From: Neobacillus sp. Marseille-Q6967
Lineage (GTDB): Bacteria > Bacillota > Bacilli > Bacillales > Cytobacillaceae
Direction: 5' to 3'
DNA length: 64,000 bases
NCBI RefSeq assembly: GCF_946151075.1
Contig: NZ_OX267715.1
Coordinates: 1,775,881-1,839,880, forward strand
The notes below the pieces were generated by a model. The model made no database searches. It saw only the letters and a list, made by a program, of their open reading frames with translations, and was not told the DNA's origin. Below, one piece after another: positions 43,914 through 53,783 of the stretch. A program made the translations under genes and the position numbers. Position 1 is the stretch's first letter. Each line of letters begins with the position of its first letter.

Positions 43914-43944
43914 TTAGCCCCCATTTTTAGATGGCGGCTAACTC
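43914..43944 (-). other. Intercistronic stem-loop between dctP and dctM
   Basis: GTTAGCC-CCATCT pairs with the ATGG-GGGCTAAC side across AAAA. There is no clear T-run, so it more likely stabilises the upstream binding-protein mRNA than terminates. Confidence 0.5.
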
Positions 43945-43963
43945 CCTTTTTTTCATGTTACAT

Positions 43964-45085
43964 TTATTCCAAATTCTTAATGCTCTCTGGAACTTCTCCG
44001 CCTTGTTCTATTACAATGTCACGCCATAAGGTGATTAACTTTTCCCCTGGAAGGCCTTGTTCTTCAAGAAGAGAAGCATATTCTGCCCATGTATCTTCCA
44101 TACCCTTGTTAATTAAGTCTTGCACACCTTGATCAAGGGTTGAGAATTCTACAAACTTACCGCCATCCTCTTTGTTTTGTTTGATCATTTCTTCAGAGCG
44201 CTTGATCCACTCATCTGCTCCTTTAGAGAACAGCTCTTCGTTCGCTTGTGTCATGGCCTCTTGCACATTCTTAGGCAGACTATCCCACTTCGCTGCACTC
44301 ATTCCAATAAACGCATTGAAATGTCCGAAATTTACCCCTGTAATCGTGTATTTGAATAGATCTTGGAAACCGTAACCTGACCAGTCTGCAATACTATAGT
44401 AGCTTCCATCAAACGAGCCTCTGCTTAGTGCGTCATACATTTCAACTGCTGGCATAGTTACACTGTTGATGCCAACCTTTTCTGAATACTGTTCATGAAT
44501 ACGTGAAGGAGTTCGGAGAGCTGTTCCTTTCACATCTTTTACAGATTTGAATTCTTTTCCAGTTGTAGAGATGGAATACTCTTGCGTCGTGGAAATCGGG
44601 AATACTTTAAAATCGCCAAATTGCATTTCGGTGAATGTTTTGCCATCCGCAAGTTCTGCATCACTATTTAACAATGCCTTCCATGCGTTCGAACCAATAT
44701 GGGCATCAGACTTCGATAGTGGAAGCATTGTAATCTCTGCCATTGGATATTGATCCGGTTGATAGATTGGCAGAACTAGCGCCACATCGACTGTACCGTT
44801 TAAGACGGCATCCCCTTCATCTGGTACAGACACCAGCTCGCCGCCTGCAAATGTTTCAAATTCCACTTGCCCATCTGTTAACTCTTCTACCCGCTCCATC
44901 CAAGGAACCATATTGTTTGACCACCAAGCGTGCTGGGTGCTTAACCCCGTAGCCGCCCGAAGTTTAATCACTTCCCCTTTTTCGCCATCAGACCCACTTT
45001 CAGATGTTTTGGACGAACAGGCTGATAAAATCATAAAAATGCTTATCATCAGTGTAAGAAATACCCCTTTTTTCCCCTTTTTCAC
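43964..45085 (-). CDS. dctP: TRAP transporter solute-binding lipoprotein (DctP-like)
   Basis: 373 residues, GTG start behind GGGGG. Signal peptide with lipobox (ILSAC, lipidated Cys23), as usual for Gram-positive TRAP binding proteins. DctP fold: VELTDGQVEFETFAGGELV, ALRTPSRIHEQYSEKVGINSVTMPAVEMYDALSRGSFDGSYYSI and FNAFIGMSAAKWDSLPKNVQEAM. The ligand is unknown; genes upstream activate and oxidise an acyl-CoA, so a carboxylic acid is likely. Confidence 0.92.
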   Translation of the reverse strand: MKKGKKGVFLTLMISIFMILSACSSKTSESGSDGEKGEVIKLRAATGLSTQHAWWSNNMVPWMERVEELTDGQVEFETFAGGELVSVPDEGDAVLNGTVDVALVLPIYQPDQYPMAEITMLPLSKSDAHIGSNAWKALLNSDAELADGKTFTEMQFGDFKVFPISTTQEYSISTTGKEFKSVKDVKGTALRTPSRIHEQYSEKVGINSVTMPAVEMYDALSRGSFDGSYYSIADWSGYGFQDLFKYTITGVNFGHFNAFIGMSAAKWDSLPKNVQEAMTQANEELFSKGADEWIKRSEEMIKQNKEDGGKFVEFSTLDQGVQDLINKGMEDTWAEYASLLEEQGLPGEKLITLWRDIVIEQGGEVPESIKNLE

Positions 45086-45123
45086 ACAGGTTTCCCCCTT
45101 ATTTTTGTAAGTTCAAAAACTCC

Positions 45124-46329
45124 TTATAGTTTTTCTTTTATTTCTAATCTAGCAATATCTCTTAAGTGGACTTTGTCGGGTCCATCGACGATTCTAAGTG
45201 TTCTAGCATTGGCGTAGTGAGCAGCCAGTGGGAAATCTTCGGAGACACCTGCTCCGCCAAATACCTCAATGGCCCGGTCAATGACTCGAATGGATACACG
45301 CGGAACTGCTACTTTTATCATGGCAATTTCTTTTCTTGCAGCCTTTGCCCCTTCTTGGTCAATCTTGTTTGCAGCATGTAATGTGAGCAGTCTTGCTTGC
45401 TCGATGTCAATCCGGCTTTCTGCAATTTGTTCTCTAATGGTCTCTTTATCAATCAGTTTCGAACCAAACGCTTCGCGGCTATTGGCACGCTTTACCATTA
45501 AATCAAGGGCCCGTTCCGCAGCTCCAATTGCACGCATACAATGATGAATTCTTCCCGGTCCTAAACGGCCTTGGGCAATTTCAAAGCCTCTTCCTTCACC
45601 TAGTAAAATATTAGAAACCGGCACGCGCACATTGTTGTAGTGTACTTCGGCGTGTCCATGTGGGGCATGATCATAACCAAACACTGGAAGATGCCTTTTT
45701 ATTTCCACTCCAGGTGTATCAAAGGGAACGAGAATCATAGATTGCTGCTTATGGCGTTCGGCATTTGGGTCGGTCTTCCCCATCACGATCGCTATCTTAC
45801 AACGTGGATCTAACGCACCAGTTGACCACCATTTTTTTGCATTTATAACGTATTCATCCCCGTCGCGAACAATGCTGCTTTGAATATTGGTCGCGTCTGA
45901 TGAGGCCACGTCCGGTTCTGTCATCGAAAAAATCGAACGAATTTTTCCATCTAATAGCGGCTCCAACCACTGTTTCTTCTGTTCTTCGGTTCCGTACTTG
46001 ATGAGAACCTCCATATTCCCTGTATCCGGGGCATTGCAGTTGAAGATTTCCGGTGCCCATAGAGAGCGTCCCATGATTTCACATAGATGTGCATATTCAT
46101 AGTTTGATAGACCTTTTCCGTATTTTTCATCCGGATAAAATAAATTCCATAAACCTTGTGCTTTCGCTTTTTCCTTCAATTCTTCAATCCTTGGTGGAAT
46201 TTGCCAACGGTTTTCTTGGCTGTTTAATTCCTCTTCAAATATCACTTCATTCGGATAAATATGTTCCTCCATGAACTCAATCAGTTCTGTTCGCAGGTGC
46301 TTTGCTTTACTTGACAACTCTTTTAACAT
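45124..46329 (-). CDS. Acyl-CoA dehydrogenase, ACAD10/11-like
   Basis: 401 residues. Acyl-CoA dehydrogenase family: [62 protein letters not shown] (FAD site), [30 protein letters not shown], and [35 protein letters not shown]. The pattern is closest to the ACAD10/11 branch. Its start overlaps the ligase stop by 23 bases, so the two are co-translated. It presumably introduces a double bond in the CoA-ester made by the ligase. Confidence 0.9.
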   Translation of the reverse strand: MLKELSSKAKHLRTELIEFMEEHIYPNEVIFEEELNSQENRWQIPPRIEELKEKAKAQGLWNLFYPDEKYGKGLSNYEYAHLCEIMGRSLWAPEIFNCNAPDTGNMEVLIKYGTEEQKKQWLEPLLDGKIRSIFSMTEPDVASSDATNIQSSIVRDGDEYVINAKKWWSTGALDPRCKIAIVMGKTDPNAERHKQQSMILVPFDTPGVEIKRHLPVFGYDHAPHGHAEVHYNNVRVPVSNILLGEGRGFEIAQGRLGPGRIHHCMRAIGAAERALDLMVKRANSREAFGSKLIDKETIREQIAESRIDIEQARLLTLHAANKIDQEGAKAARKEIAMIKVAVPRVSIRVIDRAIEVFGGAGVSEDFPLAAHYANARTLRIVDGPDKVHLRDIARLEIKEKL

Positions 46330-47911
46330 CCTTTTCCCCTCTTTCCTTCAGCGTGTTTTTAAGTATTTTTCCAGAAGCGTTTCGAGGCAGTTCATCTAGG
46401 AATTCGAACAGCTCTGGGACCTTATATTTTGCAAGATAGTTATGGCAATGTTCTTGAATGGCCGGAATGTCGGCTTCATGAAGGGAATCGCTTACGACGA
46501 ATGCCTTCACTCTTTCCCCATAAATCGGATCTGGAATGCCGATGACGGCTGCTTCCCGAATCGATTCTAGCTTCTTTAGAACATCCTCTACTTCTATGGA
46601 AAAAATCTTTTCGCCTCCGCGATTAATCATGTCTTTTTTACGGTCGAGAATGTAAAAGTACCCTTCTTCATCTACTGTGCCAATGTCACCAGATTGCCAG
46701 TAGCCATCCGTAAAACTCCTGAAATTTGCTTCCTCATTTCGCCAATACTCTTGGATGACCATTGGCCCCTTTATATAAAGCTCGCCAATTTCACCAGGTT
46801 TACATTCTACTCCCTCTGCATTCATGATGCGGATATTAGCGACGGGAACCGCTAATCCGACGGAAGCGACTTTATCTTCTGGATAACCTCTGGGCATCAA
46901 TGTAGCTGGCGATGAAGTTTCGGTTGAGCCATACGCATTATGTAATTCAGCATTTGGAAAAGCATGTTGGAGTAGGTTGTACGTTTGCTTGTAAATGGGT
47001 GCTCCGCCATAGGCAACTTTCGTGACAAAATCAAAGGTGTGGTTTTTGAATTCTTCTTCCGAGGACATCATGATGAAAATAGTGGGTACATTAAATAGGA
47101 AATTAATTCGGTGTCGCAGGATAAGTTCAATGTATTTCTTATTTTGGTAGCGTTCCATGCTATAGGATGTGCCACCGACATACACCATGTGCAGGAGCTG
47201 GCCGACTAACCCTGTCACATGAAACATCGGGACAGCAATTAATGTTTTCATTGTGGAAATAGTATTAAAAATAGATTGGTAATTCATTAAGCTGTGAATC
47301 ACGCCAATATGTGACAGCACCGCTCCTTTTGGTTTCCCGGTCGTGCCAGATGTATATAAAATAAAAGCCGGATCTACTTCTTCTATATCCGTTGTACAGG
47401 GGGTTGGATTGCTTTTATCCATCAGTTTCTCAAATGAATTTGCTTCCTCTGTGAAAAATATGTTATCCGTCTCTGGGAGGGCCTTTTCATTGATTACTTT
47501 AATATGGTTAAGTTCGCTTTCATATTTAGATTCACTGACAATCACTTTCACATCGGAATGGCTTAAGATATAGGCCTTCTCATCAGCTGACAATTTGACG
47601 TTAACTGGGACCAGAATTGCACCCAGCTTGACACAAGCAAAGACCAGCAAAGGAAATTGATAACGATTGCCAATAATCGTTGCTATCCGATCCCCTTTCT
47701 GAACACTGCATTTCTTTTGTAAGTTTGCAGCAATCAAATTAGATAATCGATCAAGTTCTTCAAAAGTCAGTTTCCTTTCCTCCGTCACAATGGCCTCTTT
47801 TTCCTTGTTGATGGATAACTGTTTGGTGAGAATGTCTTGGATATTCTTTGGTCGGTTGGCATATACCCTTATATTTCTCCTCCCGAATAGTTCCACTTCA
47901 CTTATCAACAT
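46307..47911 (-). CDS. AMP-forming acyl-CoA synthetase
   Basis: 534 residues with GAGGAGG upstream. Adenylate-forming family: AMP-binding loop [27 protein letters not shown], motif A5-like [33 protein letters not shown] and the catalytic lysine region [14 protein letters not shown]. It activates a carboxylic acid as its CoA ester; substrate is not clear from sequence. Located between TetR and the acyl-CoA dehydrogenase in one operon. Confidence 0.92.
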   Translation of the reverse strand: MLISEVELFGRRNIRVYANRPKNIQDILTKQLSINKEKEAIVTEERKLTFEELDRLSNLIAANLQKKCSVQKGDRIATIIGNRYQFPLLVFACVKLGAILVPVNVKLSADEKAYILSHSDVKVIVSESKYESELNHIKVINEKALPETDNIFFTEEANSFEKLMDKSNPTPCTTDIEEVDPAFILYTSGTTGKPKGAVLSHIGVIHSLMNYQSIFNTISTMKTLIAVPMFHVTGLVGQLLHMVYVGGTSYSMERYQNKKYIELILRHRINFLFNVPTIFIMMSSEEEFKNHTFDFVTKVAYGGAPIYKQTYNLLQHAFPNAELHNAYGSTETSSPATLMPRGYPEDKVASVGLAVPVANIRIMNAEGVECKPGEIGELYIKGPMVIQEYWRNEEANFRSFTDGYWQSGDIGTVDEEGYFYILDRKKDMINRGGEKIFSIEVEDVLKKLESIREAAVIGIPDPIYGERVKAFVVSDSLHEADIPAIQEHCHNYLAKYKVPELFEFLDELPRNASGKILKNTLKERGEKDVKRVVK

Positions 47912-47924
47912 CGTGAACCTCCTC

Positions 47925-48512
47925 TTATTTTAAAATTCTTAAAATAATATCTGTATAAATCGCAATCAGTTCTTGTTTTTCTAAACGGCCTTTTGAACTA
48001 TACCATTGCTGGATCCAGTTCATGGCCCCTAGAATGAACATTCTCACGACCGAGGCTTCCTTTGCCTGGAATTCACCGCTGACGATTCCTCTTTTGATCA
48101 TTTGGTGAAATAAACTTTCGTACTCCTTACGAAGCTTTAACACGATATCGAGTTGTTCCTCGTCAAAAAATCGCTTAGGCTCCATGATGAGGTTGAATAC
48201 TTCCTTCTCTTCCATCGCATACTCCATATGGGTCGAGATCATTTTTCTCATAATATCCGTTGCCGTTCCTCCCTCTTGGTTCAGGATCTCTTTCAGATCC
48301 TCTGTAGCCTGTGAAAGGACAAAGTTATGGCAGTGGTACATTAAATCACTTTTATTTTTAAAATAATAATAGAGGGACCCTTTGGTCATTAGAAGCTCCG
48401 CTGCGATTTCCTCCATGGTTGCTCCGCTGTAACCCCTTTTATTAATAATTTCAATCGCAGACTTTAGAATTTCTTCTTTCTTTTTTAAAATCTTCTTTTC
48501 GGAAAGTTTCAT
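47925..48512 (-). CDS. TetR-family regulator
   Basis: 195 residues. N-terminal TetR helix-turn-helix (IEIINKRGYSGATMEEIAAELLMTKGSLYYYFKNKSDLMYHC) and a helical ligand domain resembling FadR-type fatty-acyl-CoA sensors. It is the first gene of the ligase-dehydrogenase-TRAP operon, so it likely represses its own operon and responds to the acyl-CoA product. A 15-bp palindrome upstream is a candidate operator. Confidence 0.9.
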   Translation of the reverse strand: MKLSEKKILKKKEEILKSAIEIINKRGYSGATMEEIAAELLMTKGSLYYYFKNKSDLMYHCHNFVLSQATEDLKEILNQEGGTATDIMRKMISTHMEYAMEEKEVFNLIMEPKRFFDEEQLDIVLKLRKEYESLFHQMIKRGIVSGEFQAKEASVVRMFILGAMNWIQQWYSSKGRLEKQELIAIYTDIILRILK

Positions 48513-48689
48513 AGGATCACCGCTTGGAAATGAATTTTAGTAGTCTCGTAATCGCTTACAATTTTGAAACTTTTAAATGGAGGTTTATTTTCGAAACCGC
48601 ATTTAATTATCTGAATATTCTTGAATAACTATACTTTATCAACAACGTTTTTTAATTGCAAGTATTTTTTTGAATCTAGTTTTTAATTT

Positions 48690-48704
48690 TTAAACGTCGT
48701 TTAA
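48690..48704 (-). promoter_or_regulatory. Candidate TetR operator
   Basis: TTAAACGTCGTTTAA is a perfect 15-bp palindrome about 180 bases upstream of the tetR start, in otherwise AT-rich DNA. The gap 48513-48737 has no gene. Confidence 0.45.
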
Positions 48705-48737
48705 TGATTTAAAATGATAGGGAACTATATTCCCCTT

Positions 48738-48793
48738 TATAAAAAAAGCCTTACCAATTAGCCTTTAGTGTTAGGCATAATTAGTAAGGCATC
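48738..48793 (-). terminator. Terminator of the SAM-riboswitch operon
   Basis: GCCTTACTAATTA pairs with TAATTGGTAAGGC (with an inner GCCTAA...AGGC stem) and is followed by TTTTTTT on the minus strand, 38 bases after the phosphorylase stop. Confidence 0.85.
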
Positions 48794-48830
48794 TTTATCA
48801 GGATCTAATTCATAGTATAACCCTACGCCC

Positions 48831-49580
48831 TTATAACTGCGTGATTGCATCGAGGGCGATTTTTATTCCTGCATCCACTGCATAGCTGACCAACTCATTG
48901 TGTGGATTATATTCTTCTCTAAGCTCTGCATCCGCATAACCATCAATTGCTAGAATCGATCCGGCTTGTACTCCTTTTAAAGAAGCGATCACGAATAAAG
49001 CTGAGTTTTCCATATCTACTGCTACGACTCCAGCCTTTTTATATAGCTGATGTGGAAATTCGAGAACGCCAGAATAAAAGGCATCGAGCGTGAGTGTGAT
49101 CCCCTCGTTTACCGGAATGTCATTTTCTCTAAGGGCTGCGGCATTGGCTAATGCCTCGATAACTTTCCGGTCTGCAACCGCAGGAAAGCCGGGAGGGACA
49201 ATTTGTTTCGTTAAACCATCACAGCTTACAGCAGCGGTACTGACCACAAGGCTTCCCGGTTTCACCTCTTTTTGATAAGATCCTGCTGTTCCTACACGGA
49301 TCATGGACTGCACGCCGCCCATGATGAGTTCCTCAAAGCATACCGCTGCCCCAGGGGCGCCTACACCATGGCTGACAACCGCCACCTGTTTTCCATTCCA
49401 GCTTCCGCTGTAGCTGTGATACTCGCGATTTTGAGCTATTTGGACAGGGTTATCCATTAATTCGGCAATAATTTTCGCCCGCCCCGGATCCCCGCAAACA
49501 AGTACCCGTTCTGGCAGAATATCGGAAGTTAATTTTAAATTTGGCAGATGTTTAGTCAAAGTCTTTACGCTCCCATTCAT
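48831..49580 (-). CDS. Nucleoside phosphorylase (Udp/PNP family)
   Basis: 249 residues from the ATG at 49580; a TTG at 49559 (GGGAG 10 bases upstream, 242 residues) is equally possible. Family I nucleoside phosphorylase: phosphate-binding VLVCGDPGRAKIIAELM, SHGVGAPGAAVCFEELI, RVGTAGSYQ, and the ribose-binding VAVDMENSALFVIASLKG. These enzymes split a nucleoside with phosphate into base and ribose-1-phosphate. Because the operon opens with a SAM riboswitch, a sulfur nucleoside such as methylthioadenosine is a candidate substrate (inference); family resemblance by itself suggests uridine or a purine nucleoside. It overlaps the end of the upstream molybdoenzyme gene. Confidence 0.86.
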   Translation of the reverse strand: MNGSVKTLTKHLPNLKLTSDILPERVLVCGDPGRAKIIAELMDNPVQIAQNREYHSYSGSWNGKQVAVVSHGVGAPGAAVCFEELIMGGVQSMIRVGTAGSYQKEVKPGSLVVSTAAVSCDGLTKQIVPPGFPAVADRKVIEALANAAALRENDIPVNEGITLTLDAFYSGVLEFPHQLYKKAGVVAVDMENSALFVIASLKGVQAGSILAIDGYADAELREEYNPHNELVSYAVDAGIKIALDAITQL

Positions 49581-50214
49581 CTTCAGGTATTGGAAGGTCT
49601 TCTCCAGAAAATCTTTCCTCTTTAAACGGATCGGCATTTAAATGAAAACCGTTTTGTTCCCAGAAACCTGGCTGGTTTTCGTTGATAAATTCAATTCCGC
49701 GGATCCATTTAACACTTTTCCAAAAATAGAGATGCGGCACGACCAGCCTTAACGGCCAGCCATGCTTTTCCGTCAGCGGTTCTCCTTCGAATGAGTGTGC
49801 GAGAAGAACATCCTCTTTAAGCAGGTCCTCCAAAGCAATATTGGCTGTATAATCTTGATCCGCATGCAGCATTACATACTTACTTTTTGGAGTCACTCCT
49901 ATCGCCTTTAGGAAATCACTGAATTTGACACCGGTAAAGCTGTTGTCAAAACGAGACCACCGTGTTACACAGTGGATGTCCGCGGTAATGGTTGACTGTG
50001 GCATTTGTTTGATTTGGTCATAAGAGAGAACGACTTCTTTATCAACCTCACCAAACACCTTTAAATTCCATTTTTCCATATCATAAACCGGTACGTCTCC
50101 TTCATGGAGAATCGGGAAACGTTCTGTTAACGCCTGACCTGGCGGAAGACGCTTGGCCAGCTTAGGATCAGCTGCCGGTACTCTCGTCCGTTTAATTCTT
50201 TCTGCTTTATTCAT
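49552..50214 (-). CDS. Sulfite-oxidase-family molybdopterin oxidoreductase (YuiH-like)
   Basis: 220 residues, single-domain, with no signal peptide. Oxidoreductase molybdopterin-binding domain: HCVTRWSRFDNSFTGVKFSDFL with the molybdenum-ligand cysteine Cys82, LAHSFEGEPLTEKHGWPLRLVVPHLYFWKSVKWIRGIEF. Similar to Bacillus YuiH and distantly to the MsrP methionine sulfoxide reductase catalytic subunit. Natural substrate unknown. Lying in an S-box-controlled operon between a nucleoside-type importer and a nucleoside phosphorylase, it may act on an S-oxide or another sulfur compound (inference). Confidence 0.88.
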   Translation of the reverse strand: MNKAERIKRTRVPAADPKLAKRLPPGQALTERFPILHEGDVPVYDMEKWNLKVFGEVDKEVVLSYDQIKQMPQSTITADIHCVTRWSRFDNSFTGVKFSDFLKAIGVTPKSKYVMLHADQDYTANIALEDLLKEDVLLAHSFEGEPLTEKHGWPLRLVVPHLYFWKSVKWIRGIEFINENQPGFWEQNGFHLNADPFKEERFSGEDLPIPEDEWERKDFD

Positions 50215-50236
50215 ATTAGAAAAATCCTCCTCGTCC

Positions 50237-51154
50237 TTATCTAGAACTTTGCTGCCCTGAAAGTTGTGAATCTGCCCCGCGGTCCTTTAGGAAGAACATC
50301 GCGAAGATGGTTATAATGTAAGGTAGCATCGCCGTAAATTGGGTTGGCATCGAAAAGCCCTGAAGCCTGATACTCAATGCATCCATCAGACCGAATAACA
50401 AACTGGAGCCAACAATGCCGATCGGGTGGGATTGACCTAACATCATCGCTACAAGAGCAATGAAGCCACGTCCTGCTGTCATTCCCTCTGTAAACATCGT
50501 AACTTGTCCAAGGGAGAGCTGGGCACCTGCTAGACCGCAAAGTAATCCGCTCGCTACTATCGCTCCGTATTGTAAAACGGTAACCTTTAGACCTAGGCTT
50601 TTCGCCGCTGCTTCATTTTTTCCAACCGCAAGAACGCGGAAGCCAACAACCGTACGGTAAAAGAAAATGTACAATAAAATTGCCGCGATAAATGCAAGAT
50701 AGACAAGTGGTGAATGTCCTGATAAAATCTTTCCGACTACTGGTATATCTTCAATGAACGGGATGTCCAGCTTCGGTAGACCTTCCATGTTTTTATCATA
50801 AAAGGCACCTTTTACATCAAAAATGGCCCGAAGTCCAAACGTCGTTAAACCTAGAACTAAAAAGTTAATCGCAATTCCCGCTACAATCGGGTTTGCTTTA
50901 AAGCGGATGGATGCCAAACCAAATAAGAGCGAAACAAGGATGGAACCTAGTGCTCCCACTAAAACTGCCACAAGTACACTGCCGCTAAAGTAATTGCCAA
51001 CGATTGCAGAAAAGGCACCTGCCAAAATTAAACCCTCAAGACCCACATTAAAGATACCAACCCGGGCACATAAGGCTCCTCCTAAAGCTGCCAGTAAGAT
51101 TGGACTTACCATTCGGATGGCTGACGTAAAAAAGGACAAATCAAGCAGCTCCAT
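50237..51154 (-). CDS. BMP-family ABC importer permease (NupQ-like)
   Basis: 305 residues from the ATG at 51154. Inner-membrane permease of the nucleoside/BMP branch of BPD_transp_2: ARVGIFNVGLEGLILAGAFSAIVGNYFSG, IRFKANPIVAGIAINFLVLGLTTF, VGKNEAAAKSLGLKVTVLQYGAIVASGLLCGLAGAQLSLGQVTMFTEGMTAGRGFIALVAMMLG. It overlaps the preceding permease gene by 14 bases. Forms the heterodimeric channel with the gene upstream. Confidence 0.92.
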   Translation of the reverse strand: MELLDLSFFTSAIRMVSPILLAALGGALCARVGIFNVGLEGLILAGAFSAIVGNYFSGSVLVAVLVGALGSILVSLLFGLASIRFKANPIVAGIAINFLVLGLTTFGLRAIFDVKGAFYDKNMEGLPKLDIPFIEDIPVVGKILSGHSPLVYLAFIAAILLYIFFYRTVVGFRVLAVGKNEAAAKSLGLKVTVLQYGAIVASGLLCGLAGAQLSLGQVTMFTEGMTAGRGFIALVAMMLGQSHPIGIVGSSLLFGLMDALSIRLQGFSMPTQFTAMLPYIITIFAMFFLKDRGADSQLSGQQSSR

Positions 51155-52217
51155 GGATGTCACCCGCTTTCTTCTTAACTTTCCACCAATTGAAGGTGAT
51201 TTTTGCTGTAACAAATAAGATGAGAACTCCCTGAATCACACTGGCAATTTCCAACGGAACCTCGGTATTCCGCTCCATTCCCATGGCACCGGTTTGAAGC
51301 GCCGCAAGCAGTATTGCTGCTACCGCTGTCCCTAGAGGATTGGAGTTGGCCAAGAGGGCTGCCATTAACCCTGTCCATGCATAGCCTGGTACAGTGAGCG
51401 CACCTTCTACATATCGATATTGTGATCCGAGGACTTCCACTGTCCCGGCTAGTCCCGCGATCCCGCCGCTAAAGAACATGCTGTAGAGGAGCACCTTTGT
51501 TTTATTAATCCCGCCATACTCGGCAAAAAATGGGTTATATCCTAACATCCTTACTTCATAACCTGCCGATGTAAACCGCAGAATCACAAAGAGAATGACC
51601 GCTAAAACGATCGCAATCACGAAGCCCATGTGAACACTCATTCCTGGGAATAGCTTTGGCAGCCAAGCGGCTTGATCAATCATCGGTGACTGTGCTAAGG
51701 CAGCCGATCCACTCTTGTCCTGAAACGGCTCCGCAACCAAATAGCCAGCAAATAATACGGCTACATAGTTTAATAGAAGAGTAGAAATCAGTAATTGGAC
51801 TTTGAATCTCGTTTCCATCCACCCTGCCAGCAGCGACCATAAGCCTCCTGCCACAAAACCAGCCACTAGGGCAGCCAGTATTTTGATGATTCCAGAACCC
51901 GGAACATATAATGCGGCTAAGGCAGCACTTACCGCACCTAACACCATTTGCCCTTCCGCTCCCATATTAAAGACGCCGGCTCGAAAGGCTAGAGCCAAAC
52001 CTAAACCTATTAAAATAATCGGAGTGGCACGCGCAAGTGTTGCGGTAACAAAATAAAAATTACCGAATGCCCCATCCCACATGACTTTATAGGTTTCCAA
52101 AACCGATGCCCCTACTAGACTAATGGCAAGTGCCCCTGTCAGGAGCCCGATCAACACCGCCATGAGAGGCTGTGCGAATGATTTAAGCAGTTGTTGTAGT
52201 TTTTGTTGAAGAACCAT
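51141..52217 (-). CDS. BMP-family ABC importer permease (NupP-like)
   Basis: 358 residues from the ATG at 52217, 8 bases after AGGAGG (an ATG two codons upstream is too close). Second permease of the pair: FRAGVFNMGAEGQMVLGAVSAALAALYVPG, MLGYNPFFAEYGGINKTKVLLYSMFFSGGIAGLAGTVEVLG and GYAWTGLMAALLANSNPLGT. Starts inside the 3' end of the ATPase gene (35-base overlap), indicating tight coupling. Confidence 0.92.
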   Translation of the reverse strand: MVLQQKLQQLLKSFAQPLMAVLIGLLTGALAISLVGASVLETYKVMWDGAFGNFYFVTATLARATPIILIGLGLALAFRAGVFNMGAEGQMVLGAVSAALAALYVPGSGIIKILAALVAGFVAGGLWSLLAGWMETRFKVQLLISTLLLNYVAVLFAGYLVAEPFQDKSGSAALAQSPMIDQAAWLPKLFPGMSVHMGFVIAIVLAVILFVILRFTSAGYEVRMLGYNPFFAEYGGINKTKVLLYSMFFSGGIAGLAGTVEVLGSQYRYVEGALTVPGYAWTGLMAALLANSNPLGTAVAAILLAALQTGAMGMERNTEVPLEIASVIQGVLILFVTAKITFNWWKVKKKAGDIHGAA

Positions 52218-53721
52218 TCTCATTTCCTCCTGCCATAAGTACACTTAATCTCTCTTCCGTCGCTTCATTTCGGTCAAGGATATCGACAATTTTTCCTTCA
52301 TACATTACAGCAATCCGATCTGATAACGTCAATATTTCCGATAACTCCGACGAAACGAGGAGAATGCCGTCTCCATTATTCCGTTTTTCGATGATGGCTT
52401 CATGGATATATTCCATCGCTCCGATATCTACACCGCGTGTAGGTTCAGCGGCGATCAAAAAGTCGGTTTCAAAACCGAGTTCACGGGCAACAATTAATTT
52501 CTGCAGATTCCCGCCTGATAGGTTACCTGATTGATCATCAAGAGATGTTGCTTTGATTTCGAATCGGTCAATCCACCCTCTTAGAAGCTTACGGAAACCA
52601 CTTTTTCGGATAAATGAATATTTGTTAAAACGTTTCTGTTTATAAAAGCCCATCAACCCTGTTTCTTCTATCGTTGCATCCTTCGCTGCACCCCATAGGT
52701 AACGGTCTTCGGGAATGTGGGCGAGACCGGCACTTCTCCTGAAAGCCACCGATTTGCCCATTAGGGTTGTCCCCCCTAAACGGATTGAACCCTTATCAAT
52801 TTTTCTTAAGCCAGAAATTGCCTGGATCAGTTCAGACTGTCCGTTCCCCGATACACCTGCAATCCCTACAATTTCTCCACGGTGTACGGTTAAAGAAAGA
52901 TGATCCAGGATTGGTTTAGCATCCTTACCGCCAATGGTAAGGTCGTTGATTTCAAGTAAGGGTTCTCCGTCCAATTGAATTCGGTCGGTAAGCTGTTGAA
53001 GCTCGCGGCCAACCATCATCGTGGCTAACTGATCAATGTTGGTTTGTTCTTTTAAAACATTCCCTGTTACCCGTCCATTCCTTAACACCGTAATCTGATC
53101 GGCTACTTTCATGACTTCCGGAAGCTTGTGGGTAATTAAAATGATACTTTTCCCTTGTTCTGCTAAAAACCGAATCGTTTTTAACAGTTCCTCGACTTCA
53201 ATAGGAGTCAAAACAGCTGTCGGTTCATCAAGAATAATAATGTCTGCACCCTGATATAACACTTTTAATATTTCGATGCGCTGCTGTTCCCCTATCGAGC
53301 AATCTCCTGCTTTTTTCAACGGATTGACTTGGATTTTATACTGCTCGCTTAGTTCCTGTACTTTTTCAGCTGCCGCTGTTCTTTTAAAGAAACCATTACG
53401 CTTCGGTTCATGACCAATGACAATGTTTTCTGTAACGGTAAAATCTGAAAATAACATGAAGTGCTGATGCACCATGCCGATTCCATGTTCAATCGCATCG
53501 AGCGGACCCGAAAATTTCACGTTCTTACCGTTCAGTTTTATTTGTCCGCTGGTTGGCTGTTCAAGACCGTATAGCATCCGCATGAGGGTCGTTTTGCCGG
53601 CTCCATTTTCTCCGACAATCGCCAACACCTCTCCTTTATTCAGATGGATCGAAATCCCGTCGTTAGCAAGGAACTCCCCGTACTTTTTGGTCATTTCCTT
53701 CATTTCTAACCGATAGGTCAT
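52183..53721 (-). CDS. BMP-family ABC importer ATPase with two nucleotide-binding domains (NupO-like)
   Basis: 512 residues from the ATG at 53721. Two ABC domains. The first has Walker A GENGAGKTTLM, MVHQHFMLFSDFTVTEN, CSIGEQQRIEILKVL and IIILDEPTAVL. The second has GVSGNGQSEL in place of a canonical Walker A, IPEDRYLWGAAKD, LSGGNLQKLIVAREL and LIAAEPTRGVDIGA. This is the usual build of sugar- and nucleoside-type importers such as NupO. Located second in the riboswitch operon after the binding protein. Confidence 0.94.
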   Translation of the reverse strand: MTYRLEMKEMTKKYGEFLANDGISIHLNKGEVLAIVGENGAGKTTLMRMLYGLEQPTSGQIKLNGKNVKFSGPLDAIEHGIGMVHQHFMLFSDFTVTENIVIGHEPKRNGFFKRTAAAEKVQELSEQYKIQVNPLKKAGDCSIGEQQRIEILKVLYQGADIIILDEPTAVLTPIEVEELLKTIRFLAEQGKSIILITHKLPEVMKVADQITVLRNGRVTGNVLKEQTNIDQLATMMVGRELQQLTDRIQLDGEPLLEINDLTIGGKDAKPILDHLSLTVHRGEIVGIAGVSGNGQSELIQAISGLRKIDKGSIRLGGTTLMGKSVAFRRSAGLAHIPEDRYLWGAAKDATIEETGLMGFYKQKRFNKYSFIRKSGFRKLLRGWIDRFEIKATSLDDQSGNLSGGNLQKLIVARELGFETDFLIAAEPTRGVDIGAMEYIHEAIIEKRNNGDGILLVSSELSEILTLSDRIAVMYEGKIVDILDRNEATEERLSVLMAGGNENGSSTKTTTTA

Positions 53722-53745
53722 CGTTTTTCCCCCTCTCAAAATGGA

Positions 53746-53776
53746 AACCGACTACAATTTGCAGTCGGTTTACTTT
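53746..53776 (-). other. Intercistronic hairpin between binding-protein and ATPase genes
   Basis: AAACCGACT pairs perfectly with AGTCGGTTT around GCAAATTGT. There is no strong T-run after it on the minus strand. This position commonly sets a higher level of the binding protein than of the other subunits. Confidence 0.6.
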
Positions 53777-53783
53777 TTTCAGA

